NCBI GenBank assembly: GCA_024529925.1
Contig: JAFEUB010001021.1
Span: 1 to 64,000 of the forward strand
From: Ophthalmolycus amberensis
Taxonomy: Eukaryota > Chordata > Actinopteri > Perciformes > Zoarcidae
DNA: 64,000 nucleotides
Direction: 5' to 3'
The notes beneath the pieces were generated by a model. The model was not told where the DNA came from, did no database searches, and saw nothing but the letters and a program-made list of their open reading frames with translations. Within the stretch, counting starts at the first letter, position 1. Each line of letters starts with the position of its first letter. This document shows, one piece after another, positions 36,134 to 49,655 of this stretch. A program made the position numbers and the translations under genes.

Positions 36134-36834
36134 GTCTCTCTGTATCAGTCAGCAGTGTATTCAAAGCCCTTTTCCGCCCTGCACTTTTGTCCTTCAACCA
36201 TTAATAAAGGTGTTTTGTACATTTGGCTGATCACCACCACGTGGTGTGTGTGCGGATGTGTGAATGCGGAGGCCTGTGAGAGTGGTGGTGTAGTGTTTTA
36301 TCTGAATGTGTTGCTGATGGCTAAATTTGTCAGCAGTGAGTTTGGAAGTTTTTTTTTTTTCTTCAATTTAATCAACTAACAATGCAGACGAAAATGACTT
36401 TGCAGTTGGCTTACTGGGATATCAAAACACTGAACAGCCTGTCACATGACTCACCTATGATAGATGGCAGGGAACTGGTGGGAGTCAGATCACATGATCA
36501 ACATAAATCCTGTATCCCGTGGCAACCAGCCGTTGTCAGCCATTGTGTGGCAGAGTCAAATCTGAAGGACAGAAGACAACAGCCACACACTACATGTGTT
36601 GAAAACTTGAAAATAAAGAAAAGAGAAATATGTTACGGGTCATCTAAACACATACGGTAGAGACACCTTGGGACTCAAACTCAACTGGTTCAGGTTTTGA
36701 ATCTTGTTCCATCAAAAGATGGATCTAAGTAGCACCCTTGTCAGCTCCCAGCTGTGGTTTCATGAGCGGAGGATGGTGATGTAAGGTGACACAGTATACT
36801 GTCAATATTTCTCCCCCTCTCTTTCTTTCTCTGC

Positions 36835-36865
<31 letters not shown>

Positions 36866-37237
36866 CCTCCCTCCCTACGAGGCGGGGATGATTTGAGCCA
36901 GACTAAGCAGACACCCTCAGAAATACATTTAGATTGCTCCAGTTGAATCAGTATGCATGAAGTCAAGCCTTCTCTGCTCTCTTCTCCTCTCTCTCATCTC
37001 CCCTCTTCTGCTTCTGTGCCGCTGGACCCTGTTGAACGAATGAGGTGAGCTCAGCGGAATATGAGACCACACCAGTAGCAGGAGATGAGTCTCAGTGTGT
37101 GTGTGTGTGGTGTGTTAGAGAGAGAGAGAGAGACAGTGCAGGTGTTGACCAGAGGGGAGCTGCTTTGAGTCCTTTTCTATCTCTCTTTGCTTGCTGCGAA
37201 GGTGGTTTTGAAGTGATGACGCCTGTTAGGCCGCCCT

Positions 37238-37251
37238 GTAGTCTTGGCAAC
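37238..37251 (+). promoter_or_regulatory. near-consensus X-box motif
   Basis: GTAGTCTTGGCAAC has one mismatch in the left half-site of the RFX consensus. Other degenerate sites: 36512-36526 (GTATCCCGTGGCAAC) and the tandem half-sites GGTAAC/GGCAAC at 37512-37526. Confidence 0.4.
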
Positions 37252-37265
37252 GTGCATACATACAA

Positions 37266-37306
37266 TGTACACACACACATATAACGTACACACACACATA
37301 TAACGT

Positions 37307-37337
<31 letters not shown>

Positions 37338-37348
37338 CGCACACACAC
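37266..37348 (+). repeat. 19-bp tandem repeat plus (CA)n
   Basis: The unit GTACACACACACATATAAC repeats twice and leads into a third partial unit that extends as a CA/CG array. Confidence 0.85.
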
Positions 37349-37539
37349 GGATTGTGTTGTATAAGAGGAGCTGAGAAAGTTCAGCTTGCTTCCGTTTTCA
37401 AACAATAGCTGGACGAGGAGATGAGTTGATGGCGGGATGAATGGGAGGAGAAGCAGCTCTCTTTATGTGTGAAGGTTGTCTGAGGCAATGACGCAGTGAG
37501 GTTGGCGTTTTGGTAACTGTGGCAACCAACATATACTGT

Positions 37540-37541
<2 letters not shown>

Positions 37542-37594
<53 letters not shown>
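37542..37594 (+). repeat. (CA)n microsatellite, 53 bp
   Basis: A pure CA array directly right of the tandem GGTAAC/GGCAAC half-sites. Confidence 0.97.
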
Positions 37595-37596
<2 letters not shown>

Positions 37597-38636
37597 TGGC
37601 AGACACACTGCATGAAAAATAAAAAGCACAAACATACATCTGCACTGGGAGAGCAGTGACAATATTCACGTTTGTCGAAAAGAAAATACCGTCCTCTCTT
37701 TGCTTTGATTCTTTGAGGTAAATATCTTTGTTGTTTCTGTTGCTCGCTTTGGCTGCTGAGTGATCGCTTGGTGAAATGTTTGGTACATTTTACCAGGGCT
37801 GTAGCTCGGATTTTACAAATACTGAGGTCATGATTCACACCTTTTCACAAGACACCGGAACCAAAGTCTGACGTTTGGTTAACCATCGTATTTTACATCC
37901 CAACATGTGTCAAACTCTCTTCTCACTGACAGGAATTCTAGAATAAATACATTCTTATTTACATACATTTTATATAAAAAACTAAAATCAGTCCCCTAAG
38001 CACAGGAACCATTACTGAGGACATGACCTCAGTGTCCTCGATGGTAAATAAGGCCCTGCATTTGACCCTTCTTTCTCCTTTGTTTTTTATTTTATGTTTA
38101 AAATGTTGCCTGTCAGTTTCATGTATTTTAGCTATAAGGATGTTAACACTGACAAAAAAACCACAAACCATGACTCACTTGTTTTTACAATCCATCAGAC
38201 GGAAATATTCTACATGTAGCCTCATTTGACACACATTTGGTACCTTTGGAGACTTTGGGATCCCCACGAGAATTTAAGATAAAGTTCTGTGGGTTTGAAC
38301 GATGATGATGATTCTTATAAACACCCATAAATGATAACAAACCGGCTCTTTTAACCTCAGACACAATGTCCCTGTCGATTGTTGGTGAGCTCACAATAAA
38401 GTTGGTATTCAAAATTACACAAAATCAGAGCGTGACGGACAATACCAAGCTGCAGTAACGAGTCGTAGAGGGAGGCAGTTTGACGTGACACCTTTGACAG
38501 TCTAATGACACGTAAACTCCAATTAGCCATAATACAGTATTCTGGGAAAAATGTATTCATGTCAAATTTGTCATGAATCCTGACAACAGATTCAGCCTCA
38601 CTCCTCACTGAAGGTCTACTGTCTTTGGGTCCTTAC

Positions 38637-38809
38637 AAACACCACCCCCTCAGTCTTCAAATAGAGTATGTGTGTAGAGTTTCCATTGATCTGCGTCCAT
38701 TCAAAGCACCCAACATCCAGCTGAGTCTGAACGGAGCCATACAATAAGCCCCAGCAGAACCACAGGACCGGGAAGCGCTGTCTGCTGGCAGCTGTGTAAA
38801 GCTCAGTTC
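38637..38809 (-). CDS. unidentified splice-bounded open exon (57 codons)
   Basis: On the minus strand an acceptor (TTCCTGATTGCAG) and a donor (TTT|GTAAGG) enclose 173 bp with one long open frame: two phase bases, then 57 codons ending in phase. It has a hydrophobic stretch (RFPVLWFCWGLLYG) followed by VQTQLDVGCFEWTQINGNST and ILYLKTEGVVF, resembling a signal or membrane segment before an extracellular part with an NST sequon. I do not recognise the family. It does not join in frame to the ptpn5 ATG exon. It could be an exon of another minus-strand gene, a fossil exon, or chance. Confidence 0.3.
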
Positions 38810-40075
38810 CTGCAATCAGGAACAAGGGGAATTAATCTGGTTTATTTATTTTTTCTCTTTTGGTGACAGCTGGCTCGTGTTTTAATGGACATTCCTAAGG
38901 CTCCCATCAGCGTGTCCGTCTGGAAACATAATGTGTTCAAATCTGCTCCATCTTTATAAATGTGCAGGATTTGTTTGCACTTTGTCCCCGCCATTACAGC
39001 AAAACTCTCAGGCAGAGCAGCATTTCCTCTTTCCAGGTGAATCAAAAGCGCGTCGAGGTTGAAGTATCGAGCGTGTTGTCGAGGTGCTGAATGTGGCAGG
39101 GAGACGGGGTAAGAGGAAGCTCTTACTGAAAGTGATGACGGGATGGTAACTTGAGAGAAAGTCACGAGGGCCAAGACCTGCCTTGTCAACCTTTCTCTGG
39201 CATACACACTCACACAGATAACATCCTGGTATATCAATACACACATAAGCTCACAATGACCTTAGAATGAAATACCTAGCAAGCCTGCAGCTTCCTCATG
39301 TACATCCCAGAGACAGATAATCAATCAGCTGTATTGTTTACATACACTCCTACAAATTCTCAGAGCAGCTCCAGGGGCATTTCAAAGATGCATTTTATTA
39401 ACACACGTACAAACTTACAATGCAGCCCAAGCTATACTGTATGAATAATTGAAATGTGCTGCATAGGGAATTGATTCACAGGCTGCTGAAGATACATATG
39501 GATTCCCGGTGACAAAGGACTGCGTTACATGATTGCACTGCATCAAAACACCAGTGCAGGAATGGCATTCTCTGGCAGTCATTCATGTTAAGACAAAACA
39601 CCGTTCATATCACGTACATGGCTACGGAGAGCTAGAGGGACCACACAGTGCAGAGCTGGATGGATTAGTAATGAATCACCCAGGGAGGTGGACTGTTGCA
39701 TCCCGCTCTGGTAACTCCCACATTGTCACAGAGACATGATACAACACAGAGGAAATCAAGCTTCGAATAATAATAGATGAGAGAGGAAACACTCAGTGAG
39801 AGCAGCGCCAAAGAACCAACCTGTTGGCAAATAATCAGTTTTGATAATGAGAAAATGAACACGCACATACAGAGGCTACATCACACATCCCTACCTAGTC
39901 ACAGCCAGGGAAGCGCAGCAGCCATATGAACAGTGGGGGCTTTGCTGAGGAATTGGTATTCACCTCATGTCGCACAGCCACCGAGGGGGAATGAGGGCGA
40001 GACGGAGGGAGCAGACGAGGGCTGGAACAGTCACTCACCCAGAGCCCTAAGTCTGGTTAGGATAAGTCCTCTTAC

Positions 40076-40182
40076 CTGGCTGAGCCCGTCTTCACATCGC
40101 CATCTGCTGCTCTGCTCCCGTTGAGCCAAAGACCAGGAGCCAAACACCAAGAACCACGGCAATCCCTTTACTGCTCCTCTGT
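40076..40182 (-). other. ptpn5: candidate ptpn5 5'UTR exon
   Basis: A pyrimidine-rich acceptor (CCCTCTTCTCCCAG) and a strong donor (GCCAG|GTAAGAGG) bound 107 bp. It has no long frame; its ATGGCGATGTGA is a minimal uORF (M-A-M-stop). Being on the ptpn5 strand and about 5 kb upstream of the ATG exon, it is the best candidate for a leader exon that splices to 35179. Confidence 0.45.
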
Positions 40183-40418
40183 CTGGGAGAAGAGGGAGCG
40201 TGTTTGCATGTAAGAAGGAGACAGACTGACAGCGAGAGGCAGAGGACGTGTGTGAGGGTAGGAAAGGCAGAATCTGAGAATGTGTGTTCGTGGGAGAAAT
40301 AGAGGAATTAAAAAGTCTGAAGTGTTTTCTTTTGTTTGTATCCTGGAGGGGAGAGAGAGAGAGAGAGAGATCCACAGGCGGCAGCTTCGTCTAGGTATAT
40401 GCAGCAAGAGGCTGTACG

Positions 40419-40432
40419 GTAGCCTTGGCAAC
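40419..40432 (+). promoter_or_regulatory. perfect X-box (RFX) motif
   Basis: GTAGCCTTGGCAAC fits GTNRCC(N2)RGYAAC exactly and shares CCTTGGCAACAGAG with the 35947 site. It is about 240 bp upstream of the candidate ptpn5 leader exon. Confidence 0.6.
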
Positions 40433-40907
40433 AGAGCCAGAATGAGGGAGAGCGAGCGAGGGAGCTGGAGAGAGAGACAGAGAGAGAGCGAGTGTGAGAG
40501 AGAGACTCTGTGTGTGTGTATGTGTGTGTATTAATCACATTGTAGGCACATAAATCTGTTCACACAGCCACATTACTGAGTCTCGCCTCCAAAGCATCGC
40601 TCCCACATGTTAAACAATTAAATTTTGGGGTTAAAGGACGAAGCTGGTGATATTCAACATTTAAATTTTTGTCAACAAATCCTGTAAAAACACCAAATCC
40701 AATGGCAAATGTATCCTACTAACAAGTTTTATTGTGTCACCAATATCACAGCCCTCTATGCCATAGACCTCAATCCCACAAACTGTTCAAAACCACAACG
40801 CTGCACGGGGCGACATGTTTCCTTATTACCAGGAGTTTATTTCAAGTCAATCCCACATACACTGTTCTGCTGTCGTAAATACTCATTTATCCGCAGCTGA
40901 AAATAGA

Positions 40908-40924
40908 CCCCCCCCCCCCCCCCC
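40908..40924 (+). repeat. poly-C tract (17 C)
   Basis: Seventeen C followed by A7. One of several long G/C homopolymers in the left two-thirds of the window. Confidence 0.9.
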
Positions 40925-41284
40925 AAAAAAATGATTTGGCCTTATTGAAAAATAAAACAATGTAATTATGAGTAATTTTTTAAGATATATATCTTCAGCC
41001 GGATCAAATCCGTTTTGGGTTGAGACCCACAGACGAGAAGCCGGAAATGAATAAGAGACGGACAAACGTGTTGGTGTTTTTGGTCTTTACACTGGATTTG
41101 CTGACAATAATAAAGACATAGAATGTCTCGAGCCTTATCTTTTAAGGTAAGTCCTTCTGTCTGTGTCCCCCTAAGTGACAAAAACACGTTTCTCACTCCT
41201 GAGCCCCCCGCCCACTCATCGTCATTCTTTTTCCGGTCGCCATCATTTTTGTCATCCCCATCATTTTTGTCGTGTGTGATACTC

Positions 41285-41462
<178 letters not shown>

Positions 41463-41599
41463 CTTCCTGTCTTGCCATATGTTAGCCTGTCCCTGTCAGC
41501 TCTCTGAACTGAGCAGCAGAAAACAGCCAACAGTCATCTGATCAACACAAATACTGGGAAACACAAACACTACGTCACTTCTTTTTTTTTTTTAATTCA

Positions 41600-41700
41600 A
41601 ATTAGTTTTATTGACATGACCATATAGCATTGCCAAGTGTTGTGTAATGTTCACAATGTACTTACACGATAATTCAGAATGTAAGAAAAAAAGACAATAA
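41600..41700 (+). mobile_element. repeat fragment (TTTTATTGACATGACCATATAG)
   Basis: The start AATTAGTTTTATTGACATGA and ATTGCCAAGTG resemble a common fish interspersed repeat carrying TTTATTGGCATGA and ATTGCCAAAG. Recognition is by short motif only. Confidence 0.35.
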
Positions 41701-41874
41701 ATGGTATTCACATCATGTATGGTACATCAGTGTACTACTGTATACATACTATAATTTAAGAAACATAAATCTTTGCAGACAAATAATGGAATGCTTAAAT
41801 AATTAATTGAATGGCCACTATGGTGCAGTGGAAACAGGCCAGCTGTAAACATAACATATGATCACATCCAGCAG

Positions 41875-42060
41875 CAGACACAGAGCAACATTAGCATTCA
41901 TTTGGAGTCGTGTTTCTGGTCACCTGGCAAGTGAGTCTGTTCTTAGTCTCCACCAACTCCTGAGGCAAGTATCTGACTCTGCAACATCATCCACAACGTT
42001 CAACAGCTTTGTTGGCTATTTGGTGGGCAGGTAGCGTACAGCAGGAGCAGGAGCTTCTTT
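41875..42060 (+). mobile_element. interspersed repeat, copy 1 (CATTCATTTGGAGTCG family)
   Basis: It shares GCATTCATTTGGAGTC, GACCACCTG/GTCACCTGGCAAG, CTACCAACACC/CTCCACCAACTCC and AAGTATCTG with 62605-62820, in the same order and orientation, so the two are copies of one family. Confidence 0.7.
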
Positions 42061-42322
42061 TTTTGATTTTTTAAATGATCTCTTTTTTGATGATCATTAT
42101 TTAGACCACTACTATTAAAGTCGATTGTTAAACTATCTCCTTCTATTGAACACACTCTCTGACTCTTTCTCTCTCCCTTTTGCCTTCACTATTCATGACC
42201 CAGAGTCCTCTCCTCTCCGTCCATATATCTCTCCCACACAGCCTGGCCTTCCCCTGCTCCAATCAACTAAATGAACTCCTCTGTCCTTCCTTATCTTCTC
42301 CTCCTCATCCCCTTTTAAAATG

Positions 42323-42326
<4 letters not shown>

Positions 42327-42361
<35 letters not shown>
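42327..42361 (+). repeat. (CA)17 microsatellite
   Basis: A 35-bp CA array in repeat-rich intergenic sequence. Confidence 0.95.
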
Positions 42362-42363
<2 letters not shown>

Positions 42364-43380
42364 TGAGTGTGAAAGAAAGAAATCATCTCACTTAATTAAT
42401 GACACGGGAAAAGAGGCTGATATCCGGCGGCCTTGAGCCGTCTGCTTCTCAGCTGAAACATCAAACTGTTACATCACTTCCTCATTTTCTCTCGCTGCTC
42501 TACAAACTGACACGATTTTACTGTAATGTGGTGTTAATGTAAATTCAAATTTAAAGCAACAGAATCGTTGTTACTTCCTGGAAAACTAGAGTAAATAAGT
42601 TACAGTACGCATATAATTATACCAGCATCAAAATCACCAACACTGTCACAAAACAAAAACAAAAGATGATGATTACAATTTTTGGAATCTCAGTTTAATT
42701 CTTGGAGATGATGGAGGAGCAGCATTCCACTAGTGACAAATGGAGGCATCTAGTGGTCCTAATGGCTCACTGCCGGAGAGTTTAGCCAAGCGACATTTAG
42801 ACTTGAGAGTTTTTAACAGGTTAATTGAGCTCAAAGCGTTCCTGTCACTAAACCCCTGCCAACCTCAGATTTGAATGTGTCTCATCACATCACATCCAGG
42901 TGATGATGGCAGCTTGCAGCCTGCCTATCTGGAGTTGTAAAACACAGTCTAACACAGACAGACAGGCCAATCTTGTTGCACATTTGCATTGAGAGTGAAT
43001 CAGGGAGCTGATGACCGCAGTCTGCTGCAGTCGGCTTGTTTCCTGTAGACACATTGTGACACAGTGCTAGATCTGTGTGGAAACCATATTCACTGGAATG
43101 CTGAATGAAATATAGTGAGATATATTCAGTCAGTCAGGCTCAAACCAAACACAAATCATCACAAAGCATAAAACGTGAAAGAGAAAAAGTCCATTCATTG
43201 TTACTGATACAATAATGGTGTCATTATACAGTAAGGTACAGAAATAACTATTTTAAAAGAAAATCATTAGGAACTAATTAAAGCAGAACTGATTTTACCC
43301 GTCAGGATCAATTTACTGATCTATTAATGGGGAAGTGTTACTGAGCCTGAGGAACAGCTGTGTGGTCCAGTTGCACTGGA
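42362..43380. other. intergenic, nothing recognised
   Basis: AT-rich sequence without a convincing exon, RNA gene or named repeat. Confidence 0.4.
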
Positions 43381-43469
43381 GAGAGTTTTCTAACATCTGA
43401 GACTATAATCCCTGATGTGTATCTAAGTTTGGGCCTGGAGACCACAAATGTACGTAGAACAGATAGCCT

Positions 43470-43847
43470 GTGTTGAAGAAGGTTGGGTGGCTGCCGGGGT
43501 TGGTGTGGTGGGGATTACGGCTGTCTTCTGGGGACCACGGTTCTGGGGCCATTTGTGGGAATGGTACTGGGCTCACACCTGTTGATGTCTCAGGGGTTTT
43601 GAGGGGTTTGGTCGCAATCTCTGTCTCTTTCTGCTCAGGTGGGCCTGGCCCTGGTGAGTTGCCAGGGCTTCTGGACACTCTGGAAAAGGTGGTGGAGAGG
43701 AGGACACTGAAGAAATTGAAGAAGCTGTTTAATTTGTTCATTTTGGAATACCTTTCATATTCCAGCATGATCTCATTCCCAGGGCTTCAGACATTTTGTC
43801 AAGGCCCCTGCCGTCTGAAACTGGCGCACGGCAATCAGGAGGGGTGA
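43470..43847 (+). CDS. unrecognised open frame, 125 codons (also open antisense)
   Basis: An ATG-initiated frame with a hydrophobic, glycine-rich start and a basic stretch VERRTLKKLKKLF. The antisense strand is also open (43403-43768) with a proline-rich reading. The segment is GC-richer than its surroundings, has no clear splice sites or homology to anything I know, and is followed by ACGCAAC-type tandem sequence (about 43846-43880) and a known repeat tail. It may be transposable-element derived. Confidence 0.2.
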   Translation: MLKKVGWLPGLVWWGLRLSSGDHGSGAICGNGTGLTPVDVSGVLRGLVAISVSFCSGGPGPGELPGLLDTLEKVVERRTLKKLKKLFNLFILEYLSYSSMISFPGLQTFCQGPCRLKLAHGNQEG

Positions 43848-43954
43848 CGCAACGCAACGCTACGCAACACTACGCAAACTGATGCAATGTATTGTCGGCT
43901 GCATAACATACAAAATTTTACTTAATTTGAACCCAGAGCACAATCTTTTAACTA

Positions 43955-44002
43955 AGATAAGATAAGACAATCCTGAGTCCCACAGTGGGAAAATTTGCGA
44001 GG
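43955..44002 (+). mobile_element. repeat tail (GATAAGATAAGACAATCC...CCCACAGTGGGAAAATTT)
   Basis: GATAAGATAAGACAATCC followed by GTCCCACAGTGGGAAAATTTG is a very common short motif in fish repeats. Confidence 0.6.
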
Positions 44003-46768
<2,766 letters not shown>

Positions 46769-46909
46769 GGGAAGAAAGAGAAGTTGAACTAGTTCACACA
46801 CTTTTTCTGTAAGATATTAATAATAAGACCTGGCCACTCTGTTATATTGGTTCCCCACCATATTCTTTAAATATAAAAACGCCACTGCAAAGCTGTGATC
46901 TCCACTTGT

Positions 46910-46963
46910 ATGTGTGTGCGTGTGTGTGTGTATGTGTGCGTGTGTGTGTGTGCGTGTGTGTGT
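46910..46963 (+). repeat. (TG)n with CG/TA interruptions
   Basis: A 54-bp interrupted TG array. Confidence 0.93.
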
Positions 46964-48644
46964 AAAGTACTGCCTGAATCTGCAGTTCCTTAAATGTCAC
47001 TTGGCAAAATGTTCTCTCGATACAAAGTATCAATACATTTTTTGAACAAGAATTGTGTTTAATTTCACTTGTTTTAGTTTGTGTCTCTGTGGTAATTTTG
47101 ATAACTGTTCCACTGAGGAAATACTACTGTGAAGGAATAATAAAATACATATTTCTCAAATAATAATGAACTTCATGCCTCACCACATATTTGCTTGGGT
47201 AGCATTTGTCTCAGCCCATTACAGTCAATGGTGGGGGTAACTATCTGCTCATGCTGCTCTTGTATCTGTCCCAGCTGGGTTATATTGCAACATTAGTCAA
47301 CACTTTAACAGGTCTTTATTCAAAGCTGTTACCAAAGCTACACAGCTTTAGGATGTATACTGTCATTGATTAGCAACAGTATTGCATGTATATATAGAGA
47401 CAAATAATTAAATGGGTATTTCCTTGTTTCCCTTGGAACTCAAAGAGAAAAAGTATCTCAACTGGCAGCAAATTGCGTGAGCAAACATTTCATCTTTTTT
47501 CTATTTCAAGCCTTTTTTTAAGATCTATCAATTTATCACACAGCTGAGGAAAAGGTTGGGTTCACTTGGACTGGAACCATTTAAAAACATCCTCCCAGTT
47601 GTCCCAAACTGGGATAAAAGTCAAGAAAACATCGTATGTATCTGATGTCCAGAGATTGTTTAAGCCCTTTTAGACATGAGATGACTCCGAATGGAATGGC
47701 TTAACTTTCTCAAGTTTAACGACGCCTAGAATTGTCCATATCAAAAACACTGCCAGCTTATATGTACATAAAGCATCTTTTGAGTCACTGATTTTAATTT
47801 GTATAAGTCCTTTTACAACCCAAACAACCAGCAATCATTTCAACTTAACAGTCACATACTGGAACATTTCTTTATCTCTGTTAAACACCTCTAGTTTGAG
47901 TTTGTGGCTGACAGCCAATAACCATTTTGGATTAATTAGGAAATTCCTCCATTGTCTTTATTATTTTGTCTGGAGCTAGAAATGCTTTGGTTTATTTCCT
48001 GCATGTAACTTAAACCGGGTCACTTCGTGTCTGCTAGTGCTGCTCTTTGAAGCTCTTTCCAGCTTACGCTGATAAAATGTGCAATCAAAATATACAGTCA
48101 ATCATCATTTATACACCTGATTTAGTCAGGCCTCTTTTCACTCCTTCCTTCTTTTCTGTTTGTTCTTTGATTTTTACAGTACATAACATGGAAGCATTGC
48201 CATTGAAGCGCCTTACAGTTACCAGCACTTACTGACACCATCGGCCTAAAATGTAACTAGTGGCTGTGATGTTTAAAAATGACCTGAAAACATAATTTAC
48301 ATGGAGACAGGAAACATGTCTGTCCATGAAAATATGTCTGATTTGCATTACCTCTTGTTAAGAGTTCGTCAACATCACACATGGGCGCTTGCACACCTTT
48401 ATTTGTGGAGAAGAATGGAGAATGAAGGGATGTCAAATACAGGAAAGTAACCAACACAACAGTCATTTGCATTTTTATTTGCATTATGTAACTAAATTGC
48501 ACACTTTTTGTATCTGTGTTTGCGCCTCACACTGTGGGCGAAGGAAATACAAACATGACGAACGTGTGCACCGATTCCAAATATAGCAGCCATGCAAACT
48601 TTATATCTTGGTAGCTGTTTGACCGTACTGAATGCTAAAGGGAT
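46964..48644. other. intergenic, nothing recognised
   Basis: AT-rich sequence with no microsatellite longer than a few units and no recognisable exon. Confidence 0.4.
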
Positions 48645-48835
48645 AGTTCAACATTTTGGGCAATATAGTACACTCATGTTCTTGCTCCTTAGATGAGGGG
48701 GAGCCAGGATGCCACTGTTTCCAGTCTTTGTGCTAAGCTAACCTAGCTTCATATTTAGTGGACAAATATGAAGGTGGTATCAATCTTCTCATCTAACTCT
48801 AGGCAAGAAGACGAAAAAGACTGTTTGCAAATTTT
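48645..48835 (-). mobile_element. short interspersed (MITE-like) element, copy 2
   Basis: AAAGGGATAGTTCAACATTTTGGG opens the element. CCAGTCTTTGTGCTAAGCTAA and GGTATCAATCTTCTCATCTAACTC are the inverted core of the 17490 family. Copies 1 and 2 share CATTTTGGG-type ends but carry opposite cores. Confidence 0.75.
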
Positions 48836-48885
48836 CAAACTTTTCCTTAACATCATAATAATCGTCTGGGACCGGTCTACTTTCT

Positions 48886-49252
48886 GTTCCCAGAGTCAGA
48901 ACTAAACATGGAGAAGCAGCATTCAGTTTTTCTGCTCCACATATCTGGAACAAAGTCCCAGAAAGCTGCAGGTCTGCTGAGACCCTCAGCTCATTTAAAT
49001 CAAGATTGAAGACCTTTCTGTTTGGTGCTGCCTTTAATTGAACCACATTCAATTAATATATTAATCAATTTCCTGCATTTCTGCATTTTACTCCTGAATT
49101 GTATTTCTTACACTGTTTCTTTAATTGTTTTTAAATCTCCTTTTCTTTTGCCTTATGTTTTGATGCTTTTAATGGTTTTATGTGAAGCACTTTGAATTAC
49201 CTTGTTGTTGAAATGTGCTATACAAATAAACTTGCCTTGCCTTGCCTTGCCT
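48886..49252 (+). mobile_element. LINE 3' end (L2/Rex1-like): ORF2 C-terminus and (CTTGC)n tail
   Basis: An open 52-codon tail reads VPRVRTKHGEAAF, APHIWNKVPESCRSA, SFKSRLKTFLF and stops at 49041. These are the typical C-terminal motifs of fish L2/Rex1-type reverse-transcriptase ORFs. The 3' end GTGAAGCACTTTGAATTAC, TGTGCTATACAAATAAA and about four CTTGC pentamers form the terminal tail. The element is 5'-truncated, as usual for retrotransposed LINEs. Confidence 0.8.
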
Positions 49253-49289
49253 TAACATGGTTAGCACCTGCTCTATTCTTATTCTCTAG

Positions 49290-49430
49290 GTATAACAACG
49301 TCCACCATTTGATCCAGACTGAAATATCTCAACAACTAACAAATGGAATATCACAGCATTTTGTCAAGACATCTATGGTCCCAACAGCTGAATCCTACTG
49401 AATTTAGCAATCCTCCGACTTTTCACCGAC
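49290..49430 (+). mobile_element. interspersed repeat, copy C
   Basis: CGTCCACCATTTGATCCAGACTG, AAATATCTCAACAACTA and TTTTGTCAAGACATCTATGGTCC match the 28495 family in the same orientation, directly between two LINE fragments. Confidence 0.65.
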
Positions 49431-49433
49431 CTG

Positions 49434-49655
49434 ATTGGTACCCATCTATCAAGCATCAATGATATTGGTGACAAGAGGTGCCTGCGAAGAGCTCAAAGGA
49501 TATTAAAACACGACACCAACCCCAGCCATAGTCTGTTCACCCTGTCATCTGGCAAGAGGTACAGAAGTATCAGCTGCCCTACCACCAGATTTCAGAGCAG
49601 CTTCTTTCCTCAGGCTGTGAGACTCCCGAATTTATCCTCCATCCTCCACATATAA
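49434..49655 (+). mobile_element. non-LTR retrotransposon ORF2 C-terminal fragment
   Basis: The frame reads IGTHLSSINDIGDKRCLRRA, then SHSLFTLSSGKRYRSISC and TRFQSSFFPQAVRLPN before a stop at 49653. SGKRYRSI and TRFQSSFFPQAVRL are recognisable end-of-ORF2 motifs of a fish LINE family distinct from the L2-like fragment just left. It is 5'-truncated. Confidence 0.75.

Larger units (their letters stand above)
35180..41000 (-). other. ptpn5: ptpn5 5' region (noncoding exons and regulatory sequence)
   Basis: Upstream of the first recognised coding exon. It contains a splice-bounded noncoding exon candidate at 40076-40182, an unidentified open exon at 38637-38809, RFX-type X-box motifs, and CA/GT and GA arrays. 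The promoter is not located; the GA/GT-rich zone at 40320-40530 with a perfect X-box lies just upstream of the noncoding exon candidate. Confidence 0.45.

Noticed and set aside
38842..39246. 134-codon minus-strand frame next to the orphan exon
   Set aside because: No domain, no good splice pairing, and overlapping alternative frames are equally open. Not enough to call.
43880..43888. TGATGCAAT, identical to an amino-acid response element core
   Set aside because: A 9-mer is expected by chance about once in a window this size (both strands), and no gene start is near.
48789..49052. Minus-strand 87-codon frame
   Set aside because: Antisense shadow of the LINE ORF2 tail that reads on the plus strand.
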